A stretch of DNA of 64,000 nt from Saccopteryx bilineata (taxonomy: Eukaryota; Chordata; Mammalia; Chiroptera; Emballonuridae). This document shows, one piece after another, positions 33,388 to 44,268 of the stretch. Position numbers and translations under genes: made by a program. The notes under the pieces were generated by a model that was not told the origin of the DNA, ran no database searches, and saw nothing but the letters and a program-made list of their open reading frames with translations. Each line of letters begins with the position of its first letter. Within the stretch, counting starts at the first letter, position 1. Location: assembly GCF_036850765.1 (NCBI RefSeq), contig NC_089492.1, positions 74,907,982 through 74,971,981 of the forward strand, in the 5' to 3' direction.

Positions 33388-33490
33388 CACGCTCCCTGGG
33401 ATGGAAACACGCTCCCTAGGACAGAGACATGCTCCCTAGGACAGAGACACGCTCCTTGGGGTGGAGACAAACTCCCTAGGATGGAAACAC
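33388..33490. repeat. Minisatellite, five 20-bp units
   Basis: Units of the form 'cacgctccctaggacagaga' repeat five times with variation (the first ends 'gggatggaaa', the fourth is 'cacgctccttggggtggaga'). GC-rich compared with its AT-rich surroundings. Too few units to infer function. Confidence 0.9.
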
Positions 33491-33823
33491 AACATGGTGG
33501 GAAGGAGGCTCAGTAGGAGGAGCTCAACTGGAGCAGGCAATGAGGTGTGCACTGTCTACAGAAAATTCCAAAATAATCATAAAGCTGATTATAAGTTTAT
33601 TATCACCCTGCACTGACAAGTGTAAACAATGCCAGTGATAAAATATTCTTCCCTGAAAAAAAATTATCTATTGATCTAATCCTCAACACTTGCTATGGTT
33701 TCTACTGAGACAGGAGAACTGTGGCCATCAGGCCACCTTCTATGGGAGTGTTCCAGGGAGAAACAGCAGGGGGCCCCATGTCTGGGTCAGGGCAGGAGAA
33801 TACAAGTAGTAGGTGAGGGGTCA
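33491..33823. other. Unassigned flank
   Basis: Includes 'gtttctactgagacaggaga' onward, GC-rich for the area, next to the solo LTR. No retroviral interior recognised. Confidence 0.35.
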
Positions 33824-34132
33824 TGTAGGGCCAGCGGCCACCACTGGTGTCGTGGCCATGCAGGTTCACATTGGATTCGGGAAGACAGCAAAGGAACATT
33901 AGAGCCGACGGATGGTGGGCCATTCCACTTATTAAAGTCTCCTAACAGGCGGATGAGCAAACAGGCAGGGTTCCAAAGCCCCTCAGCATTCCGGACTCAG
34001 CCAGACTCATAGGTCCCCACCCGCCTCTGCACTCCCTAGCCAAACTGGCCTGGCGGAAATCAGGGCTCTGAAACTCCAACTCGGTCTGGGGTTCCACAAC
34101 CCGGACTCGTAAGCACCCACAAGCCTCAGCAA

Positions 34133-34208
<76 letters not shown>

Positions 34209-34415
34209 GCACTCTTCTGCAAAACAGGCTGGGGGGAAAATACTCTTCTCCAGCAAACAATAGTAAAAAAATGGCCCCTCCCAAGCAGGAAGACAATCCT
34301 CAATTTGCAATCTGCCGCTTGAGGGTAAGCACCCGAAACCTTCATAGACTACACACGTGGCGCTGCCCCAATACGAGGGAGCAAACTTAAAAAACATATA
34401 TTTGTTTACCCAATA
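33824..34415 (-). repeat. Solo LTR related to the minus-strand retrovirus
   Basis: Same family as 19,742-20,199. On the minus strand it starts 'tattgggtaaacaaatatat', passes the 'gactttaataagtggaatgg' polyadenylation region and ends 'gccctaca'. 592 bp, longer than its relatives because a CT repeat has expanded inside. No partner LTR nearby, so it is a recombined solo copy. A duplication is not clear ('ggtca' versus 'tcaac'). Confidence 0.85.
34135..34206. repeat. (CT)n microsatellite inside the LTR
   Basis: About 72 bp of CT units with a single 'catt' interruption. The corresponding place in the other LTR copies has only a few CT units ('ctctctctctctgcactcc' type), so expansion followed insertion. 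Confidence 0.95.
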
Positions 34416-35370
34416 TCAACTAGAGACCCTAATGGGAATCATCAACAGAAAAGAATCACCAATCCCAGGCCCCGACAGGAAAAGACATATATCACATCTT
34501 TTACAAGATATCAACAACTCAGCCAATTACAAATCATCATCTCCCTAAATTCTTACTTTTTCTCCAATGAACTTTCTCTCAAAACAATCTCATTCAATGT
34601 CCTCTTTTTTCCTCCACAAAATGCCATTCCTCTTTCTTGTTTGTTTCTCTTGACTATGGCTTTTGCTATAGCTACGGAAATAGGGGCACAATCCGGTTTC
34701 CTCTTCCATCTGTCAGTAATTGTGGAGGAGCTGAGATTTTACCCTATTTGCTGTTAAACAAGTTAACCTGCCACAATTTCATGGAATTTGGCAGGAGACT
34801 CAAGATCAATTCCTGGTTCAAAAATACTGGACTCTACTCAGTGCACAGAAAAAAGCATAAGCTTATGTTCACATCAATCCCTCTGCCACTCAAATGCCAC
34901 AGGAACAATGCAATGTGGCCATGGTAGATGCTGTGCACAGGCTAAATTTGCAGCTCAAAAACCCCAAGATGAGGAATCTCAAGATTAAGAATTTAAATCT
35001 TCACAATGGGCAATAAGCAAAACCACCCTGTGCCCTGGAGGGAATCATTACTTTTTATATACAGACACTTCCCTTTGTTCTGGAGAGAGATGCTACCCAT
35101 CTCCCTATGCTATTTGCTTTACAAATATTCATAAACATAATCTAAAGCAAAATCTTTCAGTATGGTCTGCTTGCAAGATATGCAGAAACACAAGAAACCC
35201 ATGAAGAATTATGGCCCTACATTATCCCAGACCTAAAATGGTATCTGACACATTGTAGTCATGCAATAAATCCTTGTTGCATAAAATTTCCAAGAATTTC
35301 TATTTTCATCAATACATTTTACTTCCTCAAATAAGAATATTTTTTAAAATCTTGATATGAGGAAATATTT
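34416..35370. other. Unassigned DNA
   Basis: A-rich to mixed composition. Plus-strand open frames of 96 and 66 codons at 34,637-34,988 overlap one another and have no recognisable domain. Confidence 0.35.
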
Positions 35371-35384
35371 GAAAAATGTCTTTT

Positions 35385-35578
35385 TTTAAAAAAAAAAAGC
35401 TTGTGTTTATTAATGAAGAGAAAAGATAGAGAGAGAGAAAGTAGTGGTGGGGACAGGAAGCATCAACTCCTAAGAGTTGCTTCTTGTATGTGCCTTGACT
35501 GGGCAAACTCAGAGTTGTGAGTGGCAACCTCAGTGTTTCGGGTTGACGCTTTATCCACTGTGCCACCACAGGTCAAGC
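35385..35578 (-). mobile_element. Short tRNA-derived SINE
   Basis: Antisense order: T/A-run, 'agagaaaagatagagagaga', 'gaagcatcaactcctaagag', 'tatgtgccttgactgggcaa', 'ggttgacgctttatccactg', 'tgccaccacaggtcaag'. Same type as 2,173. Confidence 0.85.
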
Positions 35579-35582
35579 AAAT

Positions 35583-35651
35583 GATGTCTTACTTTGGGCT
35601 GCTATAACAAAATATCACAGACTAGGTGGATCACAAATAATAGAAACTTAT
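35583..35651. repeat. Ancient interspersed repeat, left part
   Basis: 'gggctgctataacaaaatat', 'cacagactaggtggatcaca' is the beginning of a common old mammalian repeat that resumes at 36,315. I recognise the text but am not sure of the family name. Confidence 0.6.
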
Positions 35652-36314
35652 TGTTGGTCAAATAAGTTTGTAAATATGATATATATGTTTGCTCGCTTAT
35701 AGTTTGCATTGGGTGTTGGGGAACAGGCTGTAAGAAGGCAGGATTTTTATAGCCTAAGGCTTAGTTTTAAGACTCTTTCCCGCCCTTTTTGATGTGGGGT
35801 GGTGCAATCCCATCATGCCTCAGATAAGTGACTTTGTATTAGAGACTTCCCTATTTTGTATATTGGATTAAAGGTTTGGATTTCTGCACTATAAAGTAGG
35901 GCAGACTGGGAGCTTGCTCTCCCAGTACCTGAGATTATCATTAGAGCAGAGAGCAGAGAAAAGGCCAGGTGGAGGAGAGGAGAGGCAGCCAAGATTGTGG
36001 AGTGCTAAAAGAGAAGCCAGTTAGTGCAGAGTTTGTGCAGAGAGAAGGAGATGGGGAACAGAGGAGAATGAGGCTGGTGAGGTAGAAACCTTTGATTCTA
36101 GGAAACTTGGATAAGTCAGTAGCTTTGTGAGCACTGAATGAGTGGGTTTTGGAGCCCAGTGTGTGTTTTTACTTGCTCGCCGGGTGCAAGCTAGGATTAA
36201 AGGTGATGGCTCACCAGTTCTTGGCTCCGTTGTTTCATTACTGTCTGTCCGAATCTAATGCGAACCTGCATGGGCCGGGCGGCTCTGATGATGGCCGTAG
36301 ATACTGGCCTTACA
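35652..36314 (+). repeat. Solo LTR with 5-bp target duplication
   Basis: 663 bp, beginning 'tgttggtcaaataagtttgt' and ending 'tactggccttaca'. The first 20 bases and the last 70 ('tactgtctgtccgaatctaa', 'gcgaacctgcatggg', 'ggccttaca') match the ends of the LTRs at 19,742 and 33,824. The middle differs, so it is a related subfamily. The exact duplication 'cttat' lies at 35,647-35,651 and 36,315-36,319. A five-base duplication fits class III (ERVL-like) integrases rather than class I or II. It splits an older repeat. Confidence 0.88.
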
Positions 36315-36608
36315 CTTATTAATCACAGTTTTGGAGGCTGGAAGTCCAGAATCACATCACCAGCATGGTATGTTCCTGATAATTCATCTTTGGGGTTACA
36401 GACTGCTAACTTTCCCCTGTGTCCTCACACAGAAAAAGAGATTTAGTTAGCTCTCTGGCCTCTTCTTCTAAGGGCACTAACTCCACTTGTGAGGGTTCCA
36501 GCCCCATGAGCTAATTACCTCCCCAAATCCACCTCCAAACACATTAGGAATTAAAATTTCAACATAAGAATACAGAGGTCGGGGAGAAACAAACATTCAA
36601 ATCATAAC
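36315..36608. repeat. Ancient interspersed repeat, right part
   Basis: 'cacagttttggaggctggaa', 'gtcctcacacagaaaaagag', 'ctaagggcactaactccact', 'atgagctaattacctcccca', 'aaatttcaacataagaatac', 'acaaacattcaaatcataac' continue in the usual order the repeat broken at 35,651. Confidence 0.7.
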
Positions 36609-37309
36609 CAGAACCAAGAGTTTTGTGTGGAGTGGCAAGTGAAAAATATAAAACTCCATCGGCTTTCTCATTTGTAAATAGAAATGGCTAATTCACCCCT
36701 TGCCTCTTAAAGGAGCTCAGTCTTCTCTCCTATGCCTTTCTTGCCTCATTCTGACAAGGAAGAGGTATTATGTTTGATCAAGGCAAGAACATTCAGTTAA
36801 ACCACATAGTGAAGGTCTTAGTATGCCTGTTCTTTGCAATTCTCAACTCCTAGAAAAGCAGAGAAGGAGGACTGTGATACATTTCTTTGGGGCGAATAGG
36901 TAAATATCTGGCTTACCTGCACATGCTCTGCATTCTCTTTCTCTCTTTCTCTCTCTTCCCTACTCACCCAGCAAACATGTACACACACATAAGTGTACAC
37001 AAACACGTATTGTACTTTTCTCATATCTAGGAACATTCTGATCATCCCTCAACTTCCAAAATAGTGATCTTCAAAATTAAGTTTTAGCCTTTGAGTTATA
37101 ATTGGGCAGAGTGAACTTTTTGGCTAGCCTAGGCCCTTTATATCAAAATTCTCTACACAAAAAGGTCCATATACCAAGCCAGTCATGTTCATTGTCATTC
37201 TTTCCTAGGACTCTGAGCTGCAGGGGGAAAAAGTGATTTCTCCTCTACCCTTCTGAGTTCTAGGCTGAGATACCCCTGTGATAAAAGACTGATTACCAGG
37301 AGTGAAACG
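36609..37309. other. Unassigned DNA
   Basis: No repeat or exon recognised. Confidence 0.35.
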
Positions 37310-37317
37310 AATACTTC

Positions 37318-37588
37318 CAGAGGTGGATTTAACGATGGGCACACCAGGCGCGCGCCCTGGGCCCTGACCTCTGAAGCACTACACAAAACCCCAACTTTAT
37401 ACTTTTTTTCTAATGACACCAAGTTTGGTTTCATATATGCAATTTTGACATTAATAGTACATAACGTTTTTTATTTATTTAAAAATATGGTTAACACATA
37501 TTTTTATTTTCCCTGTCTCTCTCTTTTTTTTAAGGGGCCCAATATTTTCTTCTGTTCCTGGGCCTCAACCGACCTTAATCAGCCTCTG
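37318..37588. mobile_element. Small hAT-like DNA transposon
   Basis: 271 bp with inverted ends 'cagaggtggatttaa' and, from the right, 'cagaggctgattaag'. Adjacent subterminal 'gggcaca...gggccct' and 'ggggccc...gggcctc' blocks also mirror each other. Flanks 'aatacttc' (37,310-37,317) and 'tatacctc' (37,589-37,596) agree at six of eight, as an aged 8-bp hAT duplication would. No transposase, so non-autonomous. Confidence 0.75.
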
Positions 37589-37596
37589 TATACCTC

Positions 37597-39234
37597 CTGC
37601 AAATATGAGAGACACTCAGGAGAACTGAGCAACTCCCCCAAATGGCCCAAGCCACCACCTTAAATATCATCTCTAGCTAAAGACAAAAGATGCTGGGGTT
37701 GGGGTGGTGGGGAGAGATCCAGTGATGGGAGGTTACCAGGAAAAGTTACCAGTAAATGGGAAAAAAAATGCTGTAGAGATTTAAGTCATTTTCTTCTGCA
37801 CTGACAGTTTCGAGATTCAGTGGCATCCTTCTCTTTCTGGTACTAAGAGAGAGACATCTTAAAAATGGATATTTCCCCTACAAATGTGAATGTTTCTAAT
37901 AATAGGTAACTTCCACTCAGTTTTCAGAGTTTTACCTGTGACTGCAGTTTTTTTCAAAAATAACCAGCTTATAATAATCAACATGCCAAAGAGGCATATT
38001 CTGGGGTATTACATTTTGCTACCCTTCAGAGCCATAGTCCTACATGAGTATGAACTCACCTTTGGCCTTGCTTTGTCCTTTGAAAGGGATAGCTAGTTAA
38101 GAACAGAACCTGAGTTTCAGAAACCCCAATTCTGTTACAGAACCCAGCACATACTAGAATATTCTTAAAGGAGAACAAGTATAGAAGGGATTGCATCTCA
38201 CTCTGCAATCAGTCATTTCTTATTCTACCTCATGAACTTTTAAACAAATAGATAACGCTATGAAAGTTATTTGCATAATGTAATCTCACACCAAACATAA
38301 CACTGTCTTTTTTTATATCTATATAATTTTATCTTCAAAAGTATTATGCCATTTTCAGATACAAATTGCTATATATTATAGAGTGCCTTTCCTTAGTATG
38401 TTTAAAATTCATATCATTTCAGTTGTTGATTTTGTTTTTGTCATTGAAATGGATCCATTATGTGTTATTTTGTGAAATATCTTTAACTAGTATATCGTTT
38501 CTATGACTCCAGATTAGCTAACTACTCTGATGTTTAAACAGTTTGTCTCATTTAGTGTTTTTTTTTAATCATAAGTGTTTAAATGACTTTAACTCTCATT
38601 GGGACTTCTTATTTTCTTTTGGGAATAATTTTCCCAGTTTAGTAATACTCTGGGCCAATTCTAACTTCATGACTAAAAACATAATTTTTTCAAAATTGAA
38701 TACACTCTTCCCATTTCACACAAACCAATTAATTATTAATCACATATATTCACATTTTTATGATTAATTTTAATTAAGCTGCTATTGCCTTAAAATATAT
38801 AATGTTTACTTTGAGTGCTCAAAATATCAACATAATTATTGTAGTATAATCACAATAGTTCTTATAGTTTATAGTGTTATTCCTCCTTCCTTTGACCTTT
38901 CCTTTCATCAAACTTCTTAACCAAATCTTGAACTATAAGAAAGTTTTAATCATAAGATAAATTATTAAAAATCAAAGAAAAAGAGATTTTTGCCTCCATT
39001 CCTTTTTTGCGGTATATTTTTCTGATCTTCTAGAGAAAATTAAAATATTCCTACACATGCTTATTTACCTCTACATTGAAAAGCACATTTTACATGTTTA
39101 GAGGAATACTTTCAGTAATTCTGAATCTAATTTCTGATTTTAATAACTTAATGTCCCCACAGTTACTAGATCATAACAGCCCTCAGAAATGTGAAAGAGA
39201 ATACTGCTTTATTAGCCAGACCAGACACTGTACA
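37597..39234. other. AT-rich single-copy DNA
   Basis: No exon or mobile element recognised. Open frames are of chance length. Confidence 0.4.
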
Positions 39235-39390
39235 TCATTTTCTATAGTTTTCATGAGTTCTATGTTATAATTATTCCCATTTTTCAGACGGAGAAATTGA
39301 GACTCAGAATATAAGACGGTGATAGCTAAACAAGAAATTAAACCCAGGTCTTTCCATTTCTACAGCCGATGCTTTTTCATCACATCACGC
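39235..39390 (-). repeat. MIR SINE relic
   Basis: 'attattcccatttttcagac', 'ggagaaattgagactcagaa', 'taaacccaggtctttccatt', 'cagccgatgctttttcatca' are antisense MIR in order. Confidence 0.75.
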
Positions 39391-40720
39391 CACAGATGTC
39401 TGTGACTCTCAGTCCGGACCAGCGTCAAAAGGACACGCGAACCATTCTTTTTGATGCTGAAGGCTTGCTTTGTTTTGTTTCATTTCTGAAAATAGATAGA
39501 TGCGTTTTTTTATTCTGTGCAACTTCACTTGTCTTTCTCACTTTCAAAAGTTACTAAAGAAGACAGAGGTGGAAAACATTGAAAAAGGGACATTGCTTTT
39601 AAAGTTTTATCAAGTGAAAGCATTGTTTGTAGCTTGTGATGAATTTTGAGGGCGGCAGACATCATGCCTGCTCCTTACACGGAGTGCAGCAGTTTCCTTT
39701 GTCTCGCCTTCTTCTGCATTTCTGCCAGGAACAAAATTGCAATGAAATTGTGGTGGGGCCCATCCCATGGCTCCTTCTACCTTAGCCCAAACCAGTCATT
39801 TCTTTTCAACAAAATGTGTTATTAGGTGAAAGATCTAGTTTGCTTTTTCAGATCAAGAGAAGTGCTAAAAGAAAAGAAGCCATCTGTCTGGTGTTTTACT
39901 GCGCATCCAAAACCTTGGAGTTTTTCCACGACCCACTTTGTGTCTTTCTACATATTTCTTTGTATTGCAAATGTTCTTCCCAGCATTTTTATAGCTTGTA
40001 ATCTGTCCCAGGAGCAGGTTTAAATGACAGGCTTCTTGGATACTTTTCTTGAGATCTAAACAGAAAAAGAAGGAATATTTTCCAAAGGGAAAAAAAGAAA
40101 GTATTTACGTGGAAAGAGAAATTCTCTAAAGGTCATGTCCACCACAAGTATTCTACCTTCTACTATTCCATCAGGCCATGGCGTGGACCCACCAGGCAGT
40201 GATCAGTGGGGAAGGGAGATCCCCCAGAGAGAGCAAAGGAACAGATAGATGAGCTTAAAATGGAGAAGAACTTACACGCAAGCAGTGTGACACCCTGTTA
40301 AGTATAAAAAGAGACCCTAACCAAGTCGACAGAACACAGATGTTAACAATAGGGACCTTAGGTGGTTCAGCCCTCAGGCACAAAATCCTCTGGTAGGAAA
40401 AATACTCAGAGAAAAGAGAACCCTTTCTTTGGATAAGGGAGGTTTCTTTTTTTAAAAAAAGCACTCTTCTCAGAATAAACTATAATTGAAAATGTGATGA
40501 TCCATTTAAGCCGCCAAGTATGTTATATGTCTATAAAGTTTCCCAAAATGTTGAGTTTATTCTAATGCTAACCTGGGGAAAGCAGTGTTAGTTATTCCAT
40601 CGCTTTGTGAATAACGTTGGCGATGTAAGAAACCCAAGTCCTTCTGTCATTCTGGGACAAACTTTCTGGTAAAATAAATTGAAGCAAAACAGAAACAAGG
40701 TTTTTATCAAAGGAGTAGAG
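39391..40720. other. Unassigned DNA
   Basis: Mixed composition, no recognised repeat. 39,570-39,800 is free of repeat hallmarks and may be constrained, but that cannot be judged here. Confidence 0.35.
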
Positions 40721-41134
40721 GGAGGGGTCCGGGCAGCAGCCCGGGAAGGCCTGGGCGGCCTGCTTCCCGAGGGAGGGGTCCGGGGCAGCAGCCCGGGAAG
40801 GCCTGGGCGGCCTGCCTCCCGAGGGAGGGGTCCGGGGCAGCAGCCCGGGAAGGCCTGGGCGGCCTGCCTCCCGAGGGAGGGGTCCGGGGCAGCAGCCCGG
40901 GAAGGCCGGCGTGGCCTGCCTCCCGAGGGAGGGGTCCGGGGCAGCAGCCCGGGAAGGCCTGGGCGGCCTGCCTCCCGAGGGAGGGGTCCGGGGCAGCAGC
41001 CCGGGAAGGCCGGCGTGGCCTGCCTCCCGAGAGAGGGGTCCGGGGCAGCAGCCCGGGAAGGCCTGGGCGGCCTGCCTCCCGAGGGAGGGGTCCGGGGCAG
41101 CAGCCCGGGAAGGCCGGCGTGGCCTGCCTCCCGT
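40721..41134. repeat. GC-rich 52-bp tandem array, eight units
   Basis: Eight units begin 'ggaggggtccggggcagcag' at 40,721, 40,772, 40,824, 40,876, 40,928, 40,980, 41,032 and 41,084. The spacing is 52 except the first unit, which lacks one G (51). Units come in two types: A with 'ggcctgggcggcctgc' and B with 'ggccggcgtggcctgc', in the order A A A B A B A B, so the last part has a 104-bp dimer periodicity. Very GC-rich with many intact CpGs in an AT-rich region. Since 52 is not a multiple of three and no frame has a stop, open frames of 184 codons (minus) and 169 codons (plus) arise. These are low-complexity by-products. It ends directly at L1 5'-UTR sequence (next entry). Confidence 0.97.
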
Positions 41135-42920
41135 GGACCCACCGAAACTACAGCTACATGTGGGTCACTTCCCTTTGAAAAGATCTGAAAACAGAATGAG
41201 CTGCTCCTTCACCACCAAAGATAGAAGGACCACATTGAGCAGCTAGGAGGGGCAGACAGGCTGTCTCCAAAATAAAATATCCTCCCCTTCCCCCATAGGG
41301 CACAACACAATAAGGAGGTGTCTCCGCAGCCCAGTGTTTTTCCCAGGGGAGTGAGGGGTTTGGGCCCCGCATCAAGCACCCCAACCCTTGGGATTTTCCC
41401 TAGAGGGACAAGCCCCTAAGACATCTGGCTCAGAAAATCCAAGAGGCTGACACCCAAGGAGTCCAAAGGGCTCTAGGCAACTAAGATTTATTTTAAAGGG
41501 CTCATGTGTAGTCTTATTTACCCTGGGACTCAGCCCAAAAGCAGAGGTTTAACAAGCATCTAGCCTGTCTATGAAGGACATTCAGTGGTTAATCTTAAAG
41601 TGACTGCCTAAGGGGCAGAAGACAATGAAACTCTCTTCAAAGATGGAGGCGCTGGCAGAAACCATCTTTTGCAAGGACTGCCTGCCTTACTAGCACTGGT
41701 GGGCAAGCTGCTGCTGCCTTGCTGGGACAGGTGGGGGCAAGCACTGTGGCACTGGCCCACTGCCGCGTTGCTAACTGAGGAGTGTGGCTCAGGCAGCATT
41801 CTCCTCTCCCGGGCTGGGGCAGGCACTCCAGCTCTGTCTGAAGTCAGTGCGTGGCCAGGTGCAGAGGACCCTCCCACCCCTGCATCACCGAAGCCTGCAG
41901 GCTGCACAGTCCAGGCCTTGCAGAAGGTGCTGAGAGTGCCCTGCCCCTGCACACTGCGACTGCCTCAGTAAAAGCCAGTGGCCATGCATGGTCTACACCA
42001 GCACAGCCCAGCTCCTGCTGTCCAAGGGGGCTGGCACTCCTGGGCTCCCTGGGACTCTGACAATTGCAAAGACAGGTATAAGCAGAATGCCACCTTCATG
42101 GCATTTCACAAAGAGTGAACAGAGCACTCCCTAGTCTTCCTATAAGAACACGTATTTACTATCCTGGAGCTTCAGCCTGCGGGACAGGCTTCAGCTTTCC
42201 CCCACACCTACAGAGTACTGCGGTGCTCTCAGGGAAAGTGAGCGGGGAGAGCCACCCCTACGCACCCCTTGGCCTCACTACAGCTGCAGGAGTCCTCCCA
42301 CAAAGATGCTTATACATTCACCTGGAGCTCTCATTTTTGCAACTGCTACCCATGGTACACTTCTGAGTTTCCTTGTCTGGAGACCAGCAAGCAAGTTTTA
42401 AAACTGTGGTCACAGAGCACTGTATATATTTGTATACATTCTAAGCTGCTGCTTGAAGGTCTAGCTACCAATCAGCCTAAAACTAAGTGCTAAATGCATT
42501 CCTCCCCTTGGAACACAGAGGTCTCGGCACACCCTCAACAATGGAACTTATTAAGAATAAATCAGGTTGTTTAGATAATCACAAAGTTAGAGCGACAACC
42601 AACACTACAGCTAGTTTGAAAGAATCTCCTCCATAAGACCACTCCTAGACTGAGCAAGGTCACTGTCGGGCTTAAAGCACAAAAACAAACACAGAATCAG
42701 GCAGAAGGAGTGAATGAGAAAATCTGTTTCAAACTAAAGAATAAAACAAAATCTCAGAAAAACATGTTAATGATATGGAGATAAGTAATCTACCTGATAC
42801 AGAATTCAGAGTAATGGTCGTAAGATCTTCACCAAACTTGGAGGAAAAATGCATGAACAATTGTTATATACAAGAGAAATGACATAAGGTCATCAGCAGA
42901 TTTTTCAGCAGGAACTTTGC
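41135..42920 (+). mobile_element. L1 5'-UTR region without downstream ORFs
   Basis: The series 'tgtgggtcacttccctttga', 'cacattgagcagctaggagg', 'ccagtgtttttcccagggga', 'acatctggctcagaaaatcc', 'aatgaaactctcttcaaaga', 'ggagataagtaatctacctg', 'ttcagagtaatggtcgtaag' and 'cagatttttcagcaggaact' follows the 5' untranslated region of mammalian L1 as I remember it. ORF1 and ORF2 do not follow; the sequence passes into a Tigger-like element. A 5'-only L1 is unusual because L1 copies are normally 5'-truncated, so a deletion is likely. Open frames here (up to 114 codons) are UTR sequence. Confidence 0.7.
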
Positions 42921-42954
42921 CCGAAACCTGAATCAACCTTTTGTCCAGCATATC

Positions 42955-43193
42955 CACACTGTACATACAGTATAGTAGTACACTTTTATTGAAGTATAGT
43001 TAAAATGGTTCTATTTTATTATTTATTGTGGTTAATCACTCATTGTGCCTAATTATAAATCTAACTTTATCACAGGTATGTATGTATATATAGAAGAAAA
43101 CCTAAAAATATATAGGGTGTGGTACCATCATTAGTTTCAGGCATCCACTAGGAGTCTTAAAATGTATCCTCTAGGGATAATGGGGCGCTACTG
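42955..43193 (-). mobile_element. Tigger/MER2-like DNA transposon end
   Basis: Minus strand starts 'cagtagcgccccattatccc', then 'tcctagtggatgcctgaaac', 'gatggtaccacaccctatat', as in MER2/Tigger elements (pogo group). The other end is not clear, so the copy is partial. Confidence 0.7.
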
Positions 43194-43195
43194 CA

Positions 43196-43605
43196 TTTTG
43201 AAACATAAATGATGAGAATGTACTAGCCAAGAGTTGAATTAAGAATGATCCAAATTAATGACATAGCCTAGAGAAAGTTCAGGGGTAGGAGAGGACATTT
43301 GAAACACCAAAGGTTATCAAGTATTGCTGGAACTTTATGGAAGGAGAAGAAGGTAAGTAAGGACAGAGGCATCAGATGAGGATCGAGTAGTAGGCATGAA
43401 CATAGTATGTGAAGGCTTTTTCCTGAAAATAAAGAGAAACTTGTAAAGAGCTCTATCCAAGCAGAAGAGTGAGATTCAGGTTGCCATGCAGAGAATGAAT
43501 AAGGCAGAAGTAATACTGGAGTCTTGGAGAAAGTGAGTGGGGCTGTTATACCTGAGTGAGAGATGTAGAGGGCATGACAACGGCCCCAGAGAGAAGTGTG
43601 CAAAT
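43196..43605 (-). repeat. L2 fragment (antisense)
   Basis: 'aagagctctatccaagcaga', 'agagtgagattcaggttgcc', 'gcagaagtaatactggagtc' resemble the antisense of an L2 ORF2 portion. A 111-codon minus-strand open frame falls in it. Confidence 0.5.
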
Positions 43606-43689
43606 GGCTTTACTTAGGAAAAAAAATAATAAATAATTGTAAAAGTGTCTAAACTAGAAAAAAAAATACAGAAAATTTCACCAAGCCAT

Positions 43690-44268
43690 GTGCTCAGTAC
43701 AACTCCGATTCCATGCTTCTCAGCCTTACACAATAGTTTCTACTTTAAAACATGTATTAAGTAACCTATTTTGTAAGAAAACACCTATATCGTTTCATAG
43801 GAAAATAAGAGACTTCATGCTTTTATTACCACCTACCTTTTACTTATATTTTTCCACCATTTGGCAACTTATACCCTATGCTCCGGTCACAAAAATCTTT
43901 CTTACAATCCCTTAAATACACTGTCCTTGTCTATTTCCAGGGTGTTCCTTCTGCCTGGTATGTCCTTGACATTTTTCCCACCTGGAAAATTTCTAACATT
44001 CAGAGGCCAGTTCAGAGACCTTCTCATTGTTGAAAACTTCTTCAATCTTTCTGAGCAGGGTATTCATTCCAACTTCTGCTGTACAAAGTTGTTTTTTATG
44101 ACTATTTAATAGCACATCCCTGCTTGATTATAGTGAGTCTCCCACAGTAGCCTTTGAATTCCTCTGGGCTTTCTATTTTATTTTATCTCTAGCCCATAAA
44201 TATTGTGTTTGCAACATAGTAGGTACTCAACCAATGTAGGCTTAGTGAATAAAGATAGCTTCCAGAAC
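43690..44268 (+). repeat. L2 3'-end relic
   Basis: 'gtgttccttctgcctggtat', 'tcagaggccagttcagagac', 'gtttgcaacatagtaggtac', 'tcaaccaatgtaggcttagt', 'gaataaaga' give the L2 3' end in order, with the usual terminal region. Confidence 0.7.

Noticed and set aside
35583..36608. Naming the split ancient repeat as a particular LTR or DNA family
   Set aside because: I recognise the sequence order but cannot recall the family name with certainty, so none is given.
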